Of a DNA stretch of 64,000 bases, positions 35,906 through 48,138 are shown in pieces. Source of the DNA: Nereocystis luetkeana (taxonomy: Eukaryota > Sar > Phaeophyceae > Laminariales > Laminariaceae). The stretch covers positions 248,001 through 312,000 of the forward strand of contig JARUPZ010000034.1 of the NCBI GenBank assembly GCA_031213475.1, read 5' to 3'. The notes beneath the pieces were generated by a model. The model made no database searches. It saw nothing but the letters and a program-made list of their open reading frames with translations, and was not told the origin of the DNA. How positions within the stretch are numbered: the first letter of the stretch is position 1; each line of letters begins with the position of its first letter. Both the position numbers and the translations under genes were made by a program.

Positions 35906-38900
35906 TCACACGACGTAAACGACGCGCCCGTTAATCGCCTGAGCCGGGCGGTTTGTGTTCGAGCGCTCGTCCACCTGTGGTGCCCAACGCAATGAAGAGG
36001 AGGAAGCAGTTCGGAGGTATGGGTTCGAATTCATAGCGCGTCGCCTCGTGTATGTTAGCCAATGGGCCCCGTCACGTTGTTCGATGGCATGGTTGGGCAT
36101 ATGACTTTTCCCTTTTTTTGAAGACACGCGGGTCGTGAGTAGTGTTTAACTACTGTACTAAATAGAATCGCTCATCTGAAAGTCTTGAGGAAAAGCAAAA
36201 CAGTAGGTAGCAGTCACCTGTTACCAATATACCCAATGCTTACGTACCTGTGAAAAATCCTAGGAATATCTTCGACGTATGGGGTTGACATTTTGACATT
36301 TGAGGGAGCAGAGAAGCATAACCAATGCAGCAGCGCGTTCTTAGCCGGTGTTTAGACAACCTCGTTCAAACTCAGGTTGGGCGCGACTAATACAGTTGTG
36401 AAACCATAAAAAATAGTTGGTGCGTTTCTTCCGCTACATCCAAAATACCCGAACCTCGATTATAATATTACAGGCAAATGCCCTGCGAGTATTTTTATCG
36501 ATTGGGCTATTTTTGAAAACTGGGGGAGGTGCACTCGGAAGAAGTAACAATGATCTCAGGCAACAGCAGTCAGCACTGTATATCTTTCAATAATTATTTA
36601 TCATGGAATACTACACACAGCATTGCGTTGTGTATTGCAGAGCCACGCGGAAACGTCATACGATCCCATGAAACTGGGGATTCAGGGCAGAATTTCGATA
36701 GTGTTTACACTTCACCTGCGAGTCCGTAGCGGTGGCGACCGAGTTGCGGAAAATATCCAGCTGCATCTCGCCTATCGCGCTTGGTTCACTCATGACGACC
36801 CACCTCACAATCTGCGCGAGGGCGTTCGATCAGCATGCAGTCGTTACATCAGTGCAAGACTTAATGGCAAGGCGGGCGGGACTGCTGGCATGCTTGCCGT
36901 CCCTTGTTTTACCCAAACGGAGGCCAGCGTGCACGGCCTTTTGGGCGTTGAGCATTCCCCCTTGAACTACTGTAGACCGTCGTTTCTTGCGCGTTCTCCC
37001 TAAATGGTTGATCCTCAGTGGATATCAACATGTGTCGAAAAAGCGGTAAGAGGCGATTTCGTGTTGCACACCAAAGTTCATGCAAAATTATATCGCAAAT
37101 TGAAAACACCTTTGAGTGTAGTTTTTTATCAACTTAGCATCCACCACGTCAACAAGAAGACACAATCTACGCAAGATACACCATTATTCCGCGAGTGGTG
37201 TAAATGACACGATGGCGTCGTTTGCTGGCTACAAGTAAGTACGCGTCACGACCATCCGCATATGTTTGGGGACGAACTTGCTTGTCTAGGCTGAAACGTT
37301 TGATCACCTCGCTGCAGGGAGGGGTGGTGAGAGACCCCTTGTAGTGCGAGTACGCCAGGTTGACCGGTATCAGATCGTACGGGTTGATGCCTCCGTCAAA
37401 CGTTGTAGCCCCGGCACCCAACACCTCCCACAGCGGTTCAAGCTGTTCACCCGTTCAAGTCAAAGAAGCGCAGAAGCGACACGTATGCGTACGTCAGTCA
37501 TTGGAGGCCTTTATCAGGGAAACGAGTGGAGGAGGCCAGAAATGTAAGCCGACACTCCGGGTGTTGTCCCTTTGTAGAGTACAAACAAAGTCGGGGTTTT
37601 TGAATTGCAACGCTAAGGTCGTAAACAAAACGAATACATAGTGCATGGCGAGCAGTTTTGTGTTTATCGCAGTTGTAAGTGCCGTGCGCACACCAACCTG
37701 AACATTCCAGCCGTGCTCCCTCGCATCCAGGAGGAGACCCACCACGAGAAGCTCTGTTTCTTCGCCGTCCGGGTCGTCACGCGTGTGCACTAGATGAAGT
37801 TCGGCGTCGTGCAATGACCCGGCAATCTGCTCGAACACGCCGGGGAAGCACGACCGCGCGAAGTTAGTGACCGTCGATATTCATTGGGGCGTATTGCAGT
37901 TGGTGTACGAGAGTGTAAAAGTGCTGCTGCTGTCGGTTTAGAACGGCACGCTCTGGAGAAAGTAGTGCAGGAATCGGCGCGATAAGGAACGGCTGCTCGC
38001 GATGTCTACTATATCGCCACACCCGGTTGCCCGGTTGCTGTTATTGTGTAAGCCACGTGGGACAGCATGTCATCTATGTCATTGCTGAGGACCTCAATGA
38101 TTGCCAGCTGTTATATGCCGCCTGACAAAGCAAATTAGTCACTGAACATGGCGCTGCTTAGGGTCGATCGTAACGAGTAGAGTTTTTGAGTTTTTTTTCA
38201 GCATGTCCCCTGATTGGGTTTCGGGGAGAGCAGAAAACCTCCAACCCCAAAAAATGAGGTCTTGAAGCTTTTTAGGTTCTTCAGGATATTTAGGTCCAAG
38301 GCTGTAGAGGATCACGCAGCCCACCCGCTCGAGCTGTGCCACCACTCGGGAGCGCACAAGGCTGATCAGGGTCGTTTCCAAGGTCACTCGCAGGTATTGG
38401 CCGAAAGCAGAGGGCGCAACAGCTTTCTGGGCTCTCGTGGTCGAGTTCACAAGGTGACCGCGCCGAGGCGGCCGACCGAATGAGCTCGGTGAAGGCGATA
38501 ACTGGGACGTCGCCGCGTTGGGCGGTGTATCGTGACGAGTTGGGGAAGGATCTCACTCCCCAAAGCTCCGACACATTCCTACCAGCCAAGCCGGCGGCAG
38601 TGGGACCACCTCACGGATGGGTCCCGCGAGCGCAGCTGCTGTAGTGACGGTTCTGTGCCGGGTGGACGATAATACGTGTTGTCAAAGCCGACCCTTGGTA
38701 CACTAGAGAAATACGCAAAACCCCACGGTGTTGTGCTGAAAGTTCTCAAACTGTTTTTCGCAGGTCAACTAGAACGATAATTTTCCCCCCTCACCATGTG
38801 CTCGGAAGGGGAGTGGATGTGCATCTGGTCCAGGCTGTACTGGGCGCCGTCGAACGAGAGACTGGAAGAGTCGGTACACTCGCTGAAGTCGATCTTCTCG

Positions 38901-41900
38901 ACAGAGAAGACCAATATCGTAGAGTGGAGAACAGTCATGCAGGGCAGTTTTGTACAGCATTCCACAATCAGCCAGGGTTGTACAATGTAGAACAGTGCAA
39001 GCACAACACAAACAATATCATCATGTAGTACAGTACAAGTACAGAGCCTAAATTTAAGGCAGAGTACAGCGAAACATATTTTAAATCATGAAGGACTGAT
39101 CAACAGAAAAATCCTGCAGGGCAGTAGCTGACAGTATTTACAACTAAAGCAGAGGCGCTCGACGATAGAGCCACGAGTAGCACATCTGTGCCTGGCGGGG
39201 CTCTCAAACTGAAGAACCACCCAATAATTCGATATTACGGAATTCCGTTCATGTGCTTACAACATTTTCGCAGTGATTCTTGTGTGCATACTGCAGGGCA
39301 GTCAAATGTTCACCCTAAGTTTAGGGTTCTTCGCTTTTTGGATGAGACAGAGGCCAAGCGGGGAGGGAGGGAGGCTCATAAACTCGAGGAGATATCCCTA
39401 GCGTAACGCCCGTCCTCTGTACATAGCTCAGCACAGCAGTCTAATGTCTGGCACGTACAGGGTCGGCACCCGGAACGCGACGGTCCACTATTCAATACCC
39501 CACACGCCAAGGGAAACAAACGTTGAACAGCGAAACCATCTTGCGATTCCTATAATCGCTCACGCGTCTTAGCAGCTTACCTCCCAGACATGTCCGTTGG
39601 CCTCGAAGCTTAGCTCATTCGACGAACATTCAGCTCCGAAAAAGTTAAGGTTGAACTCAGATGCCTAAGCAAGTAGAACGACAGGCACGCGGGATCGAAA
39701 ATAGTTGTCCGCCTTATACGAGTAGCAGTCGATTATATCCACTCGTATAGTAGAAACGTTTGTCAATCATTGTCGTGATGCCTTTCGTTCTATGGGGCCG
39801 AGCAATTCCGGACGTAACCACTGTAGGCTACCTACGTCAGAAGGAATACAGGCACGTTGGAGTGTTGCCGACGCACGTCGTCCCTATTTTCATGACATCA
39901 CAGTGATCGTTTCTGAACGTGTTACAGAAGCTCGACATCTAACCAGCTCCAATACTGGGAAGCATGCGGCCGAGACCGAACAGAAAAAGAAGAACGCGCA
40001 GTTGACGATTGGCATCTCTACAGTATGATACCAGCTCTACCAATGTTGCCTATAGAGCCCCACCCCAACCAGCATTGGTATGCTACGTCCACCGCGTTTC
40101 TACCGATAAAAAACGGACACAAGCACGGCAATACAGGCGTTGCGTTCCTGACATAAGGTACCGTTCCGCGACGCATCAGCGGGCATAGGTTGTGCTCGTA
40201 TATCGAACGAAGTCAACCGTTTTTGAAGTAAACAAACACCGGGATCCCGTGTAAAACCAACGACAGCGGTAGCGAGGGAGGGATCTTTGGACGGGCCACG
40301 AGCCTTTCAAATCCGGTCGGTATGATCTACCGCTGTACCTGGACAAAAGTCCCGGCGCTGCCGGACAAGTTGATGGGGCTCTGAGATTCTCCGCCGCAGT
40401 CCGGGAAGCCGGTTTCCCAATGGCTGTGTTCAGAATTCGGCGTAAGAACCACCAATATTTCACAGGCGACGGGGGCGGCGGTGACAGAGAAGGCATGATT
40501 GTCACTGAGAGGCTTGCCTGCAGACGGCGTGATATCAATGCTGATTGATGATCATGAGTTTACGGACATTTGAAATCTACCAGGTATATCTGACACATAT
40601 ATATGTGCATCGACTTTCTGAAGCAATGCACTATGATAGCAACACGACAAACACTTCAACAGGCCAAGTACATAACACAGTACAATGTACCAGGTATGAG
40701 CGTAAAAGATAAATTACCGAAACATTGTTCAAACGCCTCGAGTGGCTCTTCAGTGAAGGGAGGATCTCCGACGGACACAAATATTTTAGGCCCAAGTAAC
40801 CAACAATCCCCTGTTTCAGACAACGTGGCTTATAGCCCTTAGGTCTACACAATGCCATCTCGGGGCAACCTGGAACTGCGTGTTCAACGGTGTGGTACTG
40901 TTGCATCACGTGGCACTCGCAGGCATCGCTGTACTTGTTAGCGTTGCTGTAGCACAAGAACATACCTAAGTGGTTCAGGCAAGTGCACTCGTGTAACATT
41001 TGGTGTATGCGTGTACGCACTGACGATGCGTGTACCAAACCACAGAGGGGATTGGGACCTCCGGCATACCCCCATACAAAGCCCAGTTTCTGTACGGTCG
41101 ATACTGAACGGCGATGCCGAAGCAGAGAGTAATGAACCCACTAGAGCAGTTGTTGGCCGATATTTACGGAGGAAGAGAACCAAGACCAGCATGGCTAGAC
41201 TCGGGAAATCTTCTGCTGCAAACCGGCATGCGTAATACAGAGGAAACCGCGTCCATCGGCGGAATAGCCTCGTCACGCTTTTCAGGCTTCGCATGGCTTC
41301 ATACACTTCGACTCGCCAACGTGTGCTGCAGGGTCATCAAGTACAGAAGTTAGTTGGTGGCTTCACGGCAAAATGTGCAGGGATAGTCCGCCAAAAAACG
41401 TCGTTCTGATGGTCTTGGCAGTAACTTGCACCTGGGGCTGTACGGCTGCTGTCCGCCGTTAGAAGCGCGGCGGTACGTCCACTCAGGAAGGGGCAATTCG
41501 TCTGCAAGCGGAACGGCAGCCGGAACAGCGTACCCCCATGGGAGAAAAGCGTTCAAAATGAAGGGCGTCCATATCCACAGTTAACGAATTGCTGGGTTAT
41601 TCTACAGCAGTACTCACCGCTAGAGCTCTCTCTCATTTCTCCGCTGCAAAGAGGATCCAACACAAGCACGTGCACGAGCTGTTGTCTGCCTAACCGTTGT
41701 TTGCAGCTCTTGAAGGGCCAGATATGCACAGAAACGTGAAACGAAGATACTGCACGGCCGGTTTGCACTTTGGAGGGGCACACTTCGCTACTAACCTGAT
41801 ACGTACTAGCCAAAACGAACAGGAACACTAAAAACACGATCGAATCTTCAGCGTACCTTCCTTGGCAATGGTCTTGAGTCCACGCTGTTGCCGTCCAAGG

Positions 41901-42831
41901 AGATGTATTCCATCCGGTTTTCCGGTTGGTTAATAGAACGGAAGTGTTGTTCGAGGTGAAATCATGTATCAGAGACGGACAAGGGCAAGCAGCGACGGAC
42001 GCGTTCAATACGCGCGATGGTTCGATCAAAACACACCGCGCGTGCGAGCACTTAATACCCAAGTACCAATGGTATAATGTATTTACGTGCGAAGAGCACG
42101 GACGATAACAGCACTCGATTTCAGGGCAATCACAAGAATACGAATAACATGTGCAACAAAGGACCTACGGTACACACTAAAAGCTACCTGCCTGGTATAT
42201 ATATGTTGCCGTATTTTTACGAACAATGTATTTGGTCCTATTTACTATACCCCCCCGTAATTGAAGATGAACACCAATATCAACAGTAGACAAGCGGAGA
42301 ATTGCAGCAGTCCATCGGCGACAACAGCGACGGCGAAAGCATCGATTTATTCACACAACCGAAGCCCGATTGAACGGCGGGGTTTGCGCTTTGAACATAC
42401 ATGCGAAAAATCTTGCACCCGGTACTAATTGGACCTTCCAAAGATACGTGCCGGTACCTGACACTAAGAGCTAGAGTGTTTATCGCGAAGAACAATTGTT
42501 TTTGTCTCCACTTACAGACCGCGCACTCCTTGTCACTCCCCGTAGACAAGTACGGTGGTATCTTTTATTGCGATATGTTGTGGGTGCATTATAACCGGCA
42601 TAAAACGTGTAATACTACGACTACTGCTGCCGTGGACTACTGGTTTACGACCAGGCAAAATAGAATTGCCCGGTAGGTTGTCGTTCAAACCATTCGCGGG
42701 CGAGTATGATTGATAATATGCGAAAATGAAGAGCCTACCTCGTGCGAGGCGGCGACCAGTCCTGGGAAGCTTGGCAGGAGCAGGCAGCACAAGAGTACCT
42801 TCCCCACTGTCCGGATATCTGAGCGTGTCAT
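35906..42831 (-). CDS. Secreted alpha-carbonic anhydrase, nine exons, 280 aa
   Basis: Predicted zinc enzyme for reversible CO2 hydration, probably periplasmic or extracellular. Exons (minus): 42831-42739, 41481-41432, 40423-40339, 39664-39581, 38896-38795, 37826-37698, 37442-37308, 36811-36716, 35974-35906. They sum to 843 nt with stop. All introns are GT-AG; all are phase 0 except intron 2 (phase 2), where both sides match. Residues 1-28 form a signal peptide (hydrophobic VLLCCLLLP, cleavage near LVAA-S). Family landmarks occur in order: EWTY, HW, C57, QSPINL, proton-shuttle-like NGH (His101), zinc ligands His130 and His132 in MHIHSPSEH and His149 in AELHLVH, SLTTPPCSE (Thr220, Cys224) and NRPAQAINGR before the stop. 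C57 and C224 match the disulphide of secreted family members. Length is normal. The start at 42831 is chosen for the signal peptide; an in-frame upstream start at 42903 exists. Introns carry a MITE and a decayed repeat. Exon edges are inferred from splice motifs and homology landmarks; no transcript was available. Confidence 0.9.
38139..38589 (-). CDS. Unexplained open frames inside carbonic anhydrase intron
   Basis: Two minus frames overlap in the intron between the exons at 38795 and 37826. One includes RNVSELWGVRSFPNSSRYTA. The other includes FGQYLRVTLETTLISLV, then AQLERVGCVILYSLGPKYP and PEEPKKLQDLI. They look protein-like and could be a decayed insertion or an alternative exon. No family recognised. 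Confidence 0.2.
40713..40950 (-). pseudogene. Decayed copy of the GCPEMALC module
   Basis: About 230 bp matching 43800-44033, reading GCPEMALC, RPKGYKPRC and GIVGYLG on the minus strand. Relative to the open copy it has a stop (TGA) in the N-terminal part, a two-base insertion near 40893 and a shifted reading after YLG. It lies inside intron 2 of the carbonic anhydrase gene, on the same strand. Confidence 0.6.
42160..42257 (+). mobile_element. Short MITE, family M2, left end eroded, in carbonic anhydrase intron 1
   Basis: GGACCTACGGTACACAC, CGTATTTTTACGAACAATG and TTGGTCCTATTTACTATACC with CCCCCCG and TA at the right end match the reverse complement of 44317-44419. The left terminal CCATAG part is lost. 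Confidence 0.6.
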
Positions 42832-43801
42832 CTCTCGTCTGTCCTGTTCTAAATGAGAAGCGAAAGGGACAGAAATATTCGAAAAACAAGCGGTCACACT
42901 CAAAATAGCATATTATCAATTTATCGGTGTTCTGTGCGGGACCCAAAAACTGTGCGTGAGAAACCTTTCAGATCACTGCGGGCGCGAGATCATATTAGAC
43001 CATTGGGACGCAATTTGTGACGGCGACTTTGTCGGAACGTTCACCTGTTTTCTTCAGGTCATTGCCCGTAGGTTATGCGTGTAGGCACACACGTCACCCT
43101 GTCCCGCCTGGCCCTAGGAAACAATCGGGGTGTTCGTTCTGCAAAGAATACACTTAAAGCTCAGAAAGTCCAGCACCGTTGCAGTTCACCTCAAGAAAAG
43201 GGTTCGAAAATCCTTTCGAACATCTTCCGTATACCAGGTATGCTATTATCATCATTATGCTTGCCTTCCGACAATATAGCGTAGATACCGTTCCGAATAA
43301 ATCGTGTATACACATGGAAGGTTGGGCGTGCGTGCCTGAGAGGGGTGTTCGTGCTAACTATTGTAGTCATTCTTCCAACATTCTCCCATGTTTCCTTGGG
43401 TACACAGCAGTACCCACTGCGATAGTTTCCTCAGCCGGATTCAAGATTGCATGCGACTGCCACCATCAATAAAATAGTCTTCCTTGGCACGTGATTGGGC
43501 GGGCGTTCCGCGAGGACGAGAGATTGCACGTGCCATAAGATGAGTTTATAAGGGTGTGTGACGCTGTTCTATATGGGAAAGAAAAGGTGTGCTCCACAGT
43601 ATAAAACCAAAACCAACGCACACGCAATCCGAAAGCGTTCACGTCAGGGGTGTACGTTAAAACCATGTCCGAAACCCCTACACGTTTTCGAGATCCAGAG
43701 GGGAGAATACTGTGAAACCAGGTGAATCTGAACTTTTGAAAAGAACTCTTTCCGTAAATTGGGATGGGAATCGAACCTCTATGGTGTGTTTTCAACATGA
43801 A

Positions 43802-44089
43802 TTAATTACTGAAACAGACTTCAAAAGCCTCGAGTGGGTCTTCAGTGAAGGGAGGATCCTCGACGGTCACAAAATATGTTTGGCCCAAGTATCCAACAAT
43901 CCCCTCTTTCAGGCAACGTGGCATATGACCGTTAGGTCCACACAATGCCATCTCGGGGCAACCTGGAATTACGTGTTCAACGGTGGTACTGTTGCACCAT
44001 GCGGCACTCGCGGGCGTTGCTGCACTTGTTAGCGATGCTCTCAAGAATGTCACGATGATAATCAAGACCACGCACAGAGCATGCAACAA
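43802..44089 (-). CDS. Hypothetical secreted Cys-rich protein or exon, 95 aa
   Basis: An open frame of 95 codons from ATG. Residues 1-30 look like a signal peptide (ALCVVLIIIVTFL, then SAATPASA). The rest is Cys-rich: WCNST, a GCPEMALC motif, MPRC, then GIVGYLGQTYF and an acidic tail ending CFSN. I recognise no family. A decayed copy of the Cys-rich part lies at 40713-40950. The similarity starts just after a possible splice acceptor (TTCTTGAG) near 44035, so the module may instead be an internal exon, and the signal-like start could be chance. Confidence 0.45.
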   Translation of the reverse strand: MLHALCVVLIIIVTFLRASLTSAATPASAAWCNSTTVEHVIPGCPEMALCGPNGHMPRCLKEGIVGYLGQTYFVTVEDPPFTEDPLEAFEVCFSN

Positions 44090-44316
44090 TCAGTCATAGC
44101 ACGCCACCGGTTGTTGCTGTGAAACTTCTAAGAGCTAGTTGTATTAATAGTATCATGACAACATATATATAGCGATGAAGCGTGGCGCTAAGACTGGGCA
44201 GTCGTTCGATTCAAAGACTACTACCGGTAGTAGACATGAAGCGTAGATATTATGTAGTCCCTGCATGTAGGGTGCACATAACACTTAGTGTGCCTCGTAG
44301 GTGGATTATACGGTTA

Positions 44317-44419
44317 GTCCGGGGAACCATAGTAAATAGGACCAAATATTGTGGGTAAAAATAGGTAAATATACAGTTATTTTGTGTGTAACGTAGGTCC
44401 TATTAACTATGGCCCCCCG
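44317..44419 (-). mobile_element. Short MITE, family M2, copy with both ends
   Basis: The left end CCGGGGAACCATAGTAAATA plus GGACC is inverted at the right as GGTCCTATTAACTATGG plus CCCCCCG. TA dinucleotides flank the element. The interior matches the copy at 42160-42257 in the opposite orientation. Confidence 0.65.
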
Positions 44420-45086
44420 TAATAATAGTAGATAATTTAACCCGAAAGGGTAAGGGGTGGATATGATCAGTGGATTCATGACGTGTCTTGTTGTAGTGTG
44501 CATTATTGAGTCTTGAGAAAGGGAGGCGAGACTTTATGAACGACTTGAAGTTGATTTGCCGAAGTATGTTCAATGTGGATCAAGTACCCTTGGCTAAAAA
44601 AGGAGGTGCTGATCAGTTGACGACGTGATCTATTGTACTATTCATATAGTCGTGTGGAAGCATTGGTTCTGGCAATGGAGGGAAACAATATCGAGGTGGG
44701 AACTACTTCCCTTGAAAGTTGTGTATACTTATAGGGGGAGGACTTGCTGAATTAAAATTAATTCCTTATAGCTTCGTACGCCCCATCAATACGTATTCGT
44801 ACTATTAATATTACTACAACAAGGTTCCCCTCCGGGAAGTGCCTAGGGGAGTGGCGCAAGAGCGAACTAATGCTCCCTAGTTAGTATGAAATACCTGCAC
44901 CCCTGTTGAGAACTAACTGCATCCACCCATCATATGAACAACACACACATATTTTTGAGGACAGAATCATAGTGCTGTCACTCATAGTGGAAATAGTGTG
45001 CGATCTACTACGTACAATAAAATAAAAGAGGGTACACCGGTAACAAGTGGATATTATTATTCATCTTGCCATCAAACAATGTGCAG

Positions 45087-45218
45087 CATGATCTTCAACA
45101 TGGATCACTCATAACTTTCCCGAAAGAAAGAAGAAAACCTCGGAGACAAAAGGAAACCCATGCACCAAGTCTACCTCCCTTCCGTGCCAACTTTCGGCTT
45201 GTCTACTCTATTTGCTGA
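45087..45218 (+). repeat. Dispersed repeat R4, copy 1
   Basis: Matches 56136-56280 in inverted orientation: GATCTTCAACATGGATCACT, CATAACTTTCCCGAAAGAA, CCTCGGAGACAAAAGGAAAC and AGTCTACCTCCCTTCCGTGC. Two indels shift its reading frame relative to the other copy. Confidence 0.75.
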
Positions 45219-45439
45219 TTGATACTGAACAGATGACTCGCGGCGATCATTTCGTTGCTTGCGGCATCAATAAATGTAACAAAAAGTTGCGTGAACTCGA
45301 GGTTGCGTTATACCAGGTATTACTTTGTGACCGGCTGAGTAGAATCCAGCACATGCAAAATACTTCAATTCCTCCCTGAAAAAAATACCAGGTATGTTGT
45401 TTGGCGCTCCGGGTAAAAAACAATCTTCACGGACACAGA

Positions 45440-46210
45440 GTAGAAGATGCTCGAGAATAACTCGTAGTCCGAGTACTGAGAGTATTGAAGTACTGAAGGC
45501 CAATATACATACCTGGTATTTTTTATTTTTTCTCATCCTATTCATTATCTTCGCACATCTTCTCTCTCTCCTTCCAACTCGTAACTCAGATCCGGGGTCA
45601 CATAGCAGGCTCTTCTCCCCCCTTCCCGCTACGGTACGTGCCTTCATTTTTATCGCGAGAAGATTTCAGCCTTTTCTTCCCTCGTCGACTCGCATCGAAT
45701 TGTGCCTACCCACGCTGCAAGGCGCTCTCAACAATTGAATCATTTTTCTATTTCTGCAAATAAAGTCAAAGTCCGACCCACCTGGGGCTCGAACCCAGGA
45801 CTCAAACAAGTAGAATTCGAGGTTATCTACTTGAACCACCGGGGCGACCAGCTATATAGTGAGTACTGAGAAGGCCGAAGTGCTGAGAGTATAATACTGA
45901 GAGTATGAGTTGTACGGAAGCTCGAGAATACAGGCAAAAATATGTGCCCGCAGTGGTAGTATTGAAACACGAATAACTTTACAGAAAATATATGAAGTGC
46001 AGAGCCTCCAATCGAATCCCGCCCGAATTAGTGCGACCCCGAAAGTATTCGCAGAGTAGTATCCACAGTATAGTAGTACCAGTACAGAACCTCGAAATAC
46101 TACACAGTGATAATAATGCGAGTACTCGCAGTATCTATCTGCTGCTGCTGCTGCATGCAGTGAAAACCCGGAATACTGCGAGTGCACGAAGTAGTACCTA
46201 CAGCAGTATT
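45440..46210. repeat. AGTACTGAGAGTAT-rich tract around a SINE
   Basis: GAGTACTGAGAGTATTGAAG at 45470 and AGTACTGAGAAGGCC, ATAATACTGAGAGTATGAG at 45861-45905 are short near-palindromic repeats on both sides of the family 2 SINE. A CTGCTGCTGCTGCATGCAG run lies at 46138. Confidence 0.5.
45518..45849 (-). mobile_element. tRNA-derived SINE, family 2, copy a (complete head)
   Basis: The minus-strand head begins GGTCGCCCCGGTGGTTCAAG, with B-box-like GGGTTCGAGCCCCAGG. The body contains ATTCGATGCGAGTCGACGAG, GGCTGAAA, CGCGATAAAAATG, GGCACGTACCG, GGGGGGAGAAGAG, TGTGACCCCGGATCTGAG and TTACGAGTTGGAAGG, then an A/T-rich end. The central block resembles family 1 although the head differs. Confidence 0.8.
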
Positions 46211-47861
46211 CTCCCCAAGCTACTTTGATTTGGTCCCAAGTATTGGGAGCAACTAACTAAACTGTGAAAGGTTGAGGTGTATGAACGTACGCCAAGCGTA
46301 TCCGCACCCAAACTCCGTGGCATTGCGTGAAAACACACAACTTGTAGGCTAAGTGCATCATACGCGTAAAACGCAGGTCAGAAAAGCAAGGTGGATGTGG
46401 ACAGCGGTTTTTTTTTTCGGTAGATGCTTCTCAGGGGGAATGAATGGTTGTTTTTCTGGTGGATCAGGTGGAACTGATGGAGGGATCTTGGTGGTGGTAG
46501 TCATGCGCATCAAAGCGGTTTGTTTGTGATTTTACGAGTATGTAATGTACTGGTGGAAATTTGAAGAAAAAAATGAGCAAGGATTGTCCGAGTCGAACCT
46601 CGGTACAGAAGTAACGAAAAAAAAGTAAAAATATCAAGCGCAGTTCGTCATCGATCATACGCTACATACAGCAGTAGTACTCACACAATGAGACGTTGTG
46701 TGTTTTCACGCATTTTAAAGACATCGCAGGATATAACTGCATGTATGTACGGTAGTACTGCCTCAAAATGCCATGTATGTGATATGATACGACGGCATAA
46801 TAAGATACGCGTACTGCGACAAAGGAACGTGTACTGGTGCTCTTTCGGCTGGCTCTAGGATCGGTCAGCAGCGTAGGGCACACAGCAGTCCGTAACATAG
46901 AGTATTTTGGTACGAATGCTGCTGCACGCGATGCTTGTACGATTACAGTAGGAAGGATTAGCTGCGATACGGGGATGATCGGTACGGAGTAAAAAATGCC
47001 GGTCACACACTGCATGCAGCAGGTAGGTGCGTGCATAGGCCAAATGCCGAACACAACAAATACGAACACCACTGCTTGCTGTAGTACTGAGCGTACAGCG
47101 CGGATCTCCCACACGTGCATAGTACGCTACCTGCTGCTGTTGGCGCACTGTGTTGAGCATGGCTGGATCTGTGAAAATACACGTGCAATACGTGGAAGAA
47201 GCAGATAAGTATTGTGTTGTTGCGGGAAGATCGATCTTGGGTCAGAAAAAAAACAGATAGCCACAGCAATACAGCAGCATGTAGACCTGCCACACGTGCC
47301 CGTGACTGATCACTGTGCTGCTGCTGCTGGGAGGTAGGGTTGCAGTGCCGTATGAAACTGGGGTTAACCACGCGCTCTGCTCTGCTGCTGTAATGGGTTT
47401 TCTCATTCCTGTGTTGTGTGTTGTGTTCAGGCGCAAAAAACGGGACCAAAAAAATGACGACAGTTCAGAGGTACGTACGTACAAAATAACGCCTCTCGTA
47501 TCGAAACCGGGGAAATCGTCTCATCCTCTCCCGACGGCAAACACTTTAAGAGCCTGCCACGCGCTCCAGAGTGCACGGATCGCGCCGACACCTCGACCAA
47601 TGTGTCCGGCCGGGCTTCATGTGTCCGAACATTTGGCGTTTTGCCGAAAAGTTCTTTGTACCAAGAGAAAAGTTGGCAAAAGTACGAAAATTTGACAAAC
47701 ATACGTATACATATTATAGTGCTACAGCTGTTCTGTAGTTCAGTTATACCAGGGGTAGCGTGGACGTACTTTCGTTTTGACAACAAAGGGAAACGATATA
47801 CCTGGTACCTGATACCAACAACAGTAAGGACGTACGTATAGTGTAAAGATTTCAACTTTAT
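46211..47861. other. No gene recognised
   Basis: Short frames only; contains CTG/CAG-rich snippets and one TACCTGGTA motif at about 47800. Confidence 0.45.
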
Positions 47862-48138
47862 TTTGGGTCCCATTCCTTATCTTCTCCCTTCTTTGCTCAC
47901 TCCTTTCTAGTCGTAACTCAGATCCGGGGTCACCGGGAAGTCTCTTCTTCCTCCCCGCGACGGTTCTTGCATTGCATTTTTATCGAGACAGAACTACCGC
48001 CCTTTCTTCCCTCATCGTCTCTCATCGAATTGCGCCATTGCGCCTGCCCACGCTACTAGGCGCACTCAGCAGTTGATTCCGTTGATTGCAGCGTGCATTT
48101 GCAAATAAACTCAAAATGTTCGACCCACGTGTGATTCG
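47862..48138 (-). mobile_element. tRNA-derived SINE, family 2, copy b (head truncated)
   Basis: Plus-strand GTCGTAACTCAGATCCGGGG, TCACCGGGAAGTCTCTTC, TTTTTATCGAGACAG, CTCATCGAATTGCGCC and CGACCCACGTG are the antisense of family 2. The head breaks off at the T-arm and meets a (TA)n tract at 48140-48160. Confidence 0.75.

Noticed and set aside
41553..42062. 169-codon minus frame
   Set aside because: Lies wholly in intron 1 of the carbonic anhydrase; its donor-like end is phase 0 but upstream coding is unconvincing, and the signal-peptide exon at 42739-42831 fits far better.
46570..46620. tRNA T-arm-like CCGAGGTTCGACTCGG on the minus strand
   Set aside because: The loop is one base short and no D-arm, anticodon arm or acceptor stem is found.
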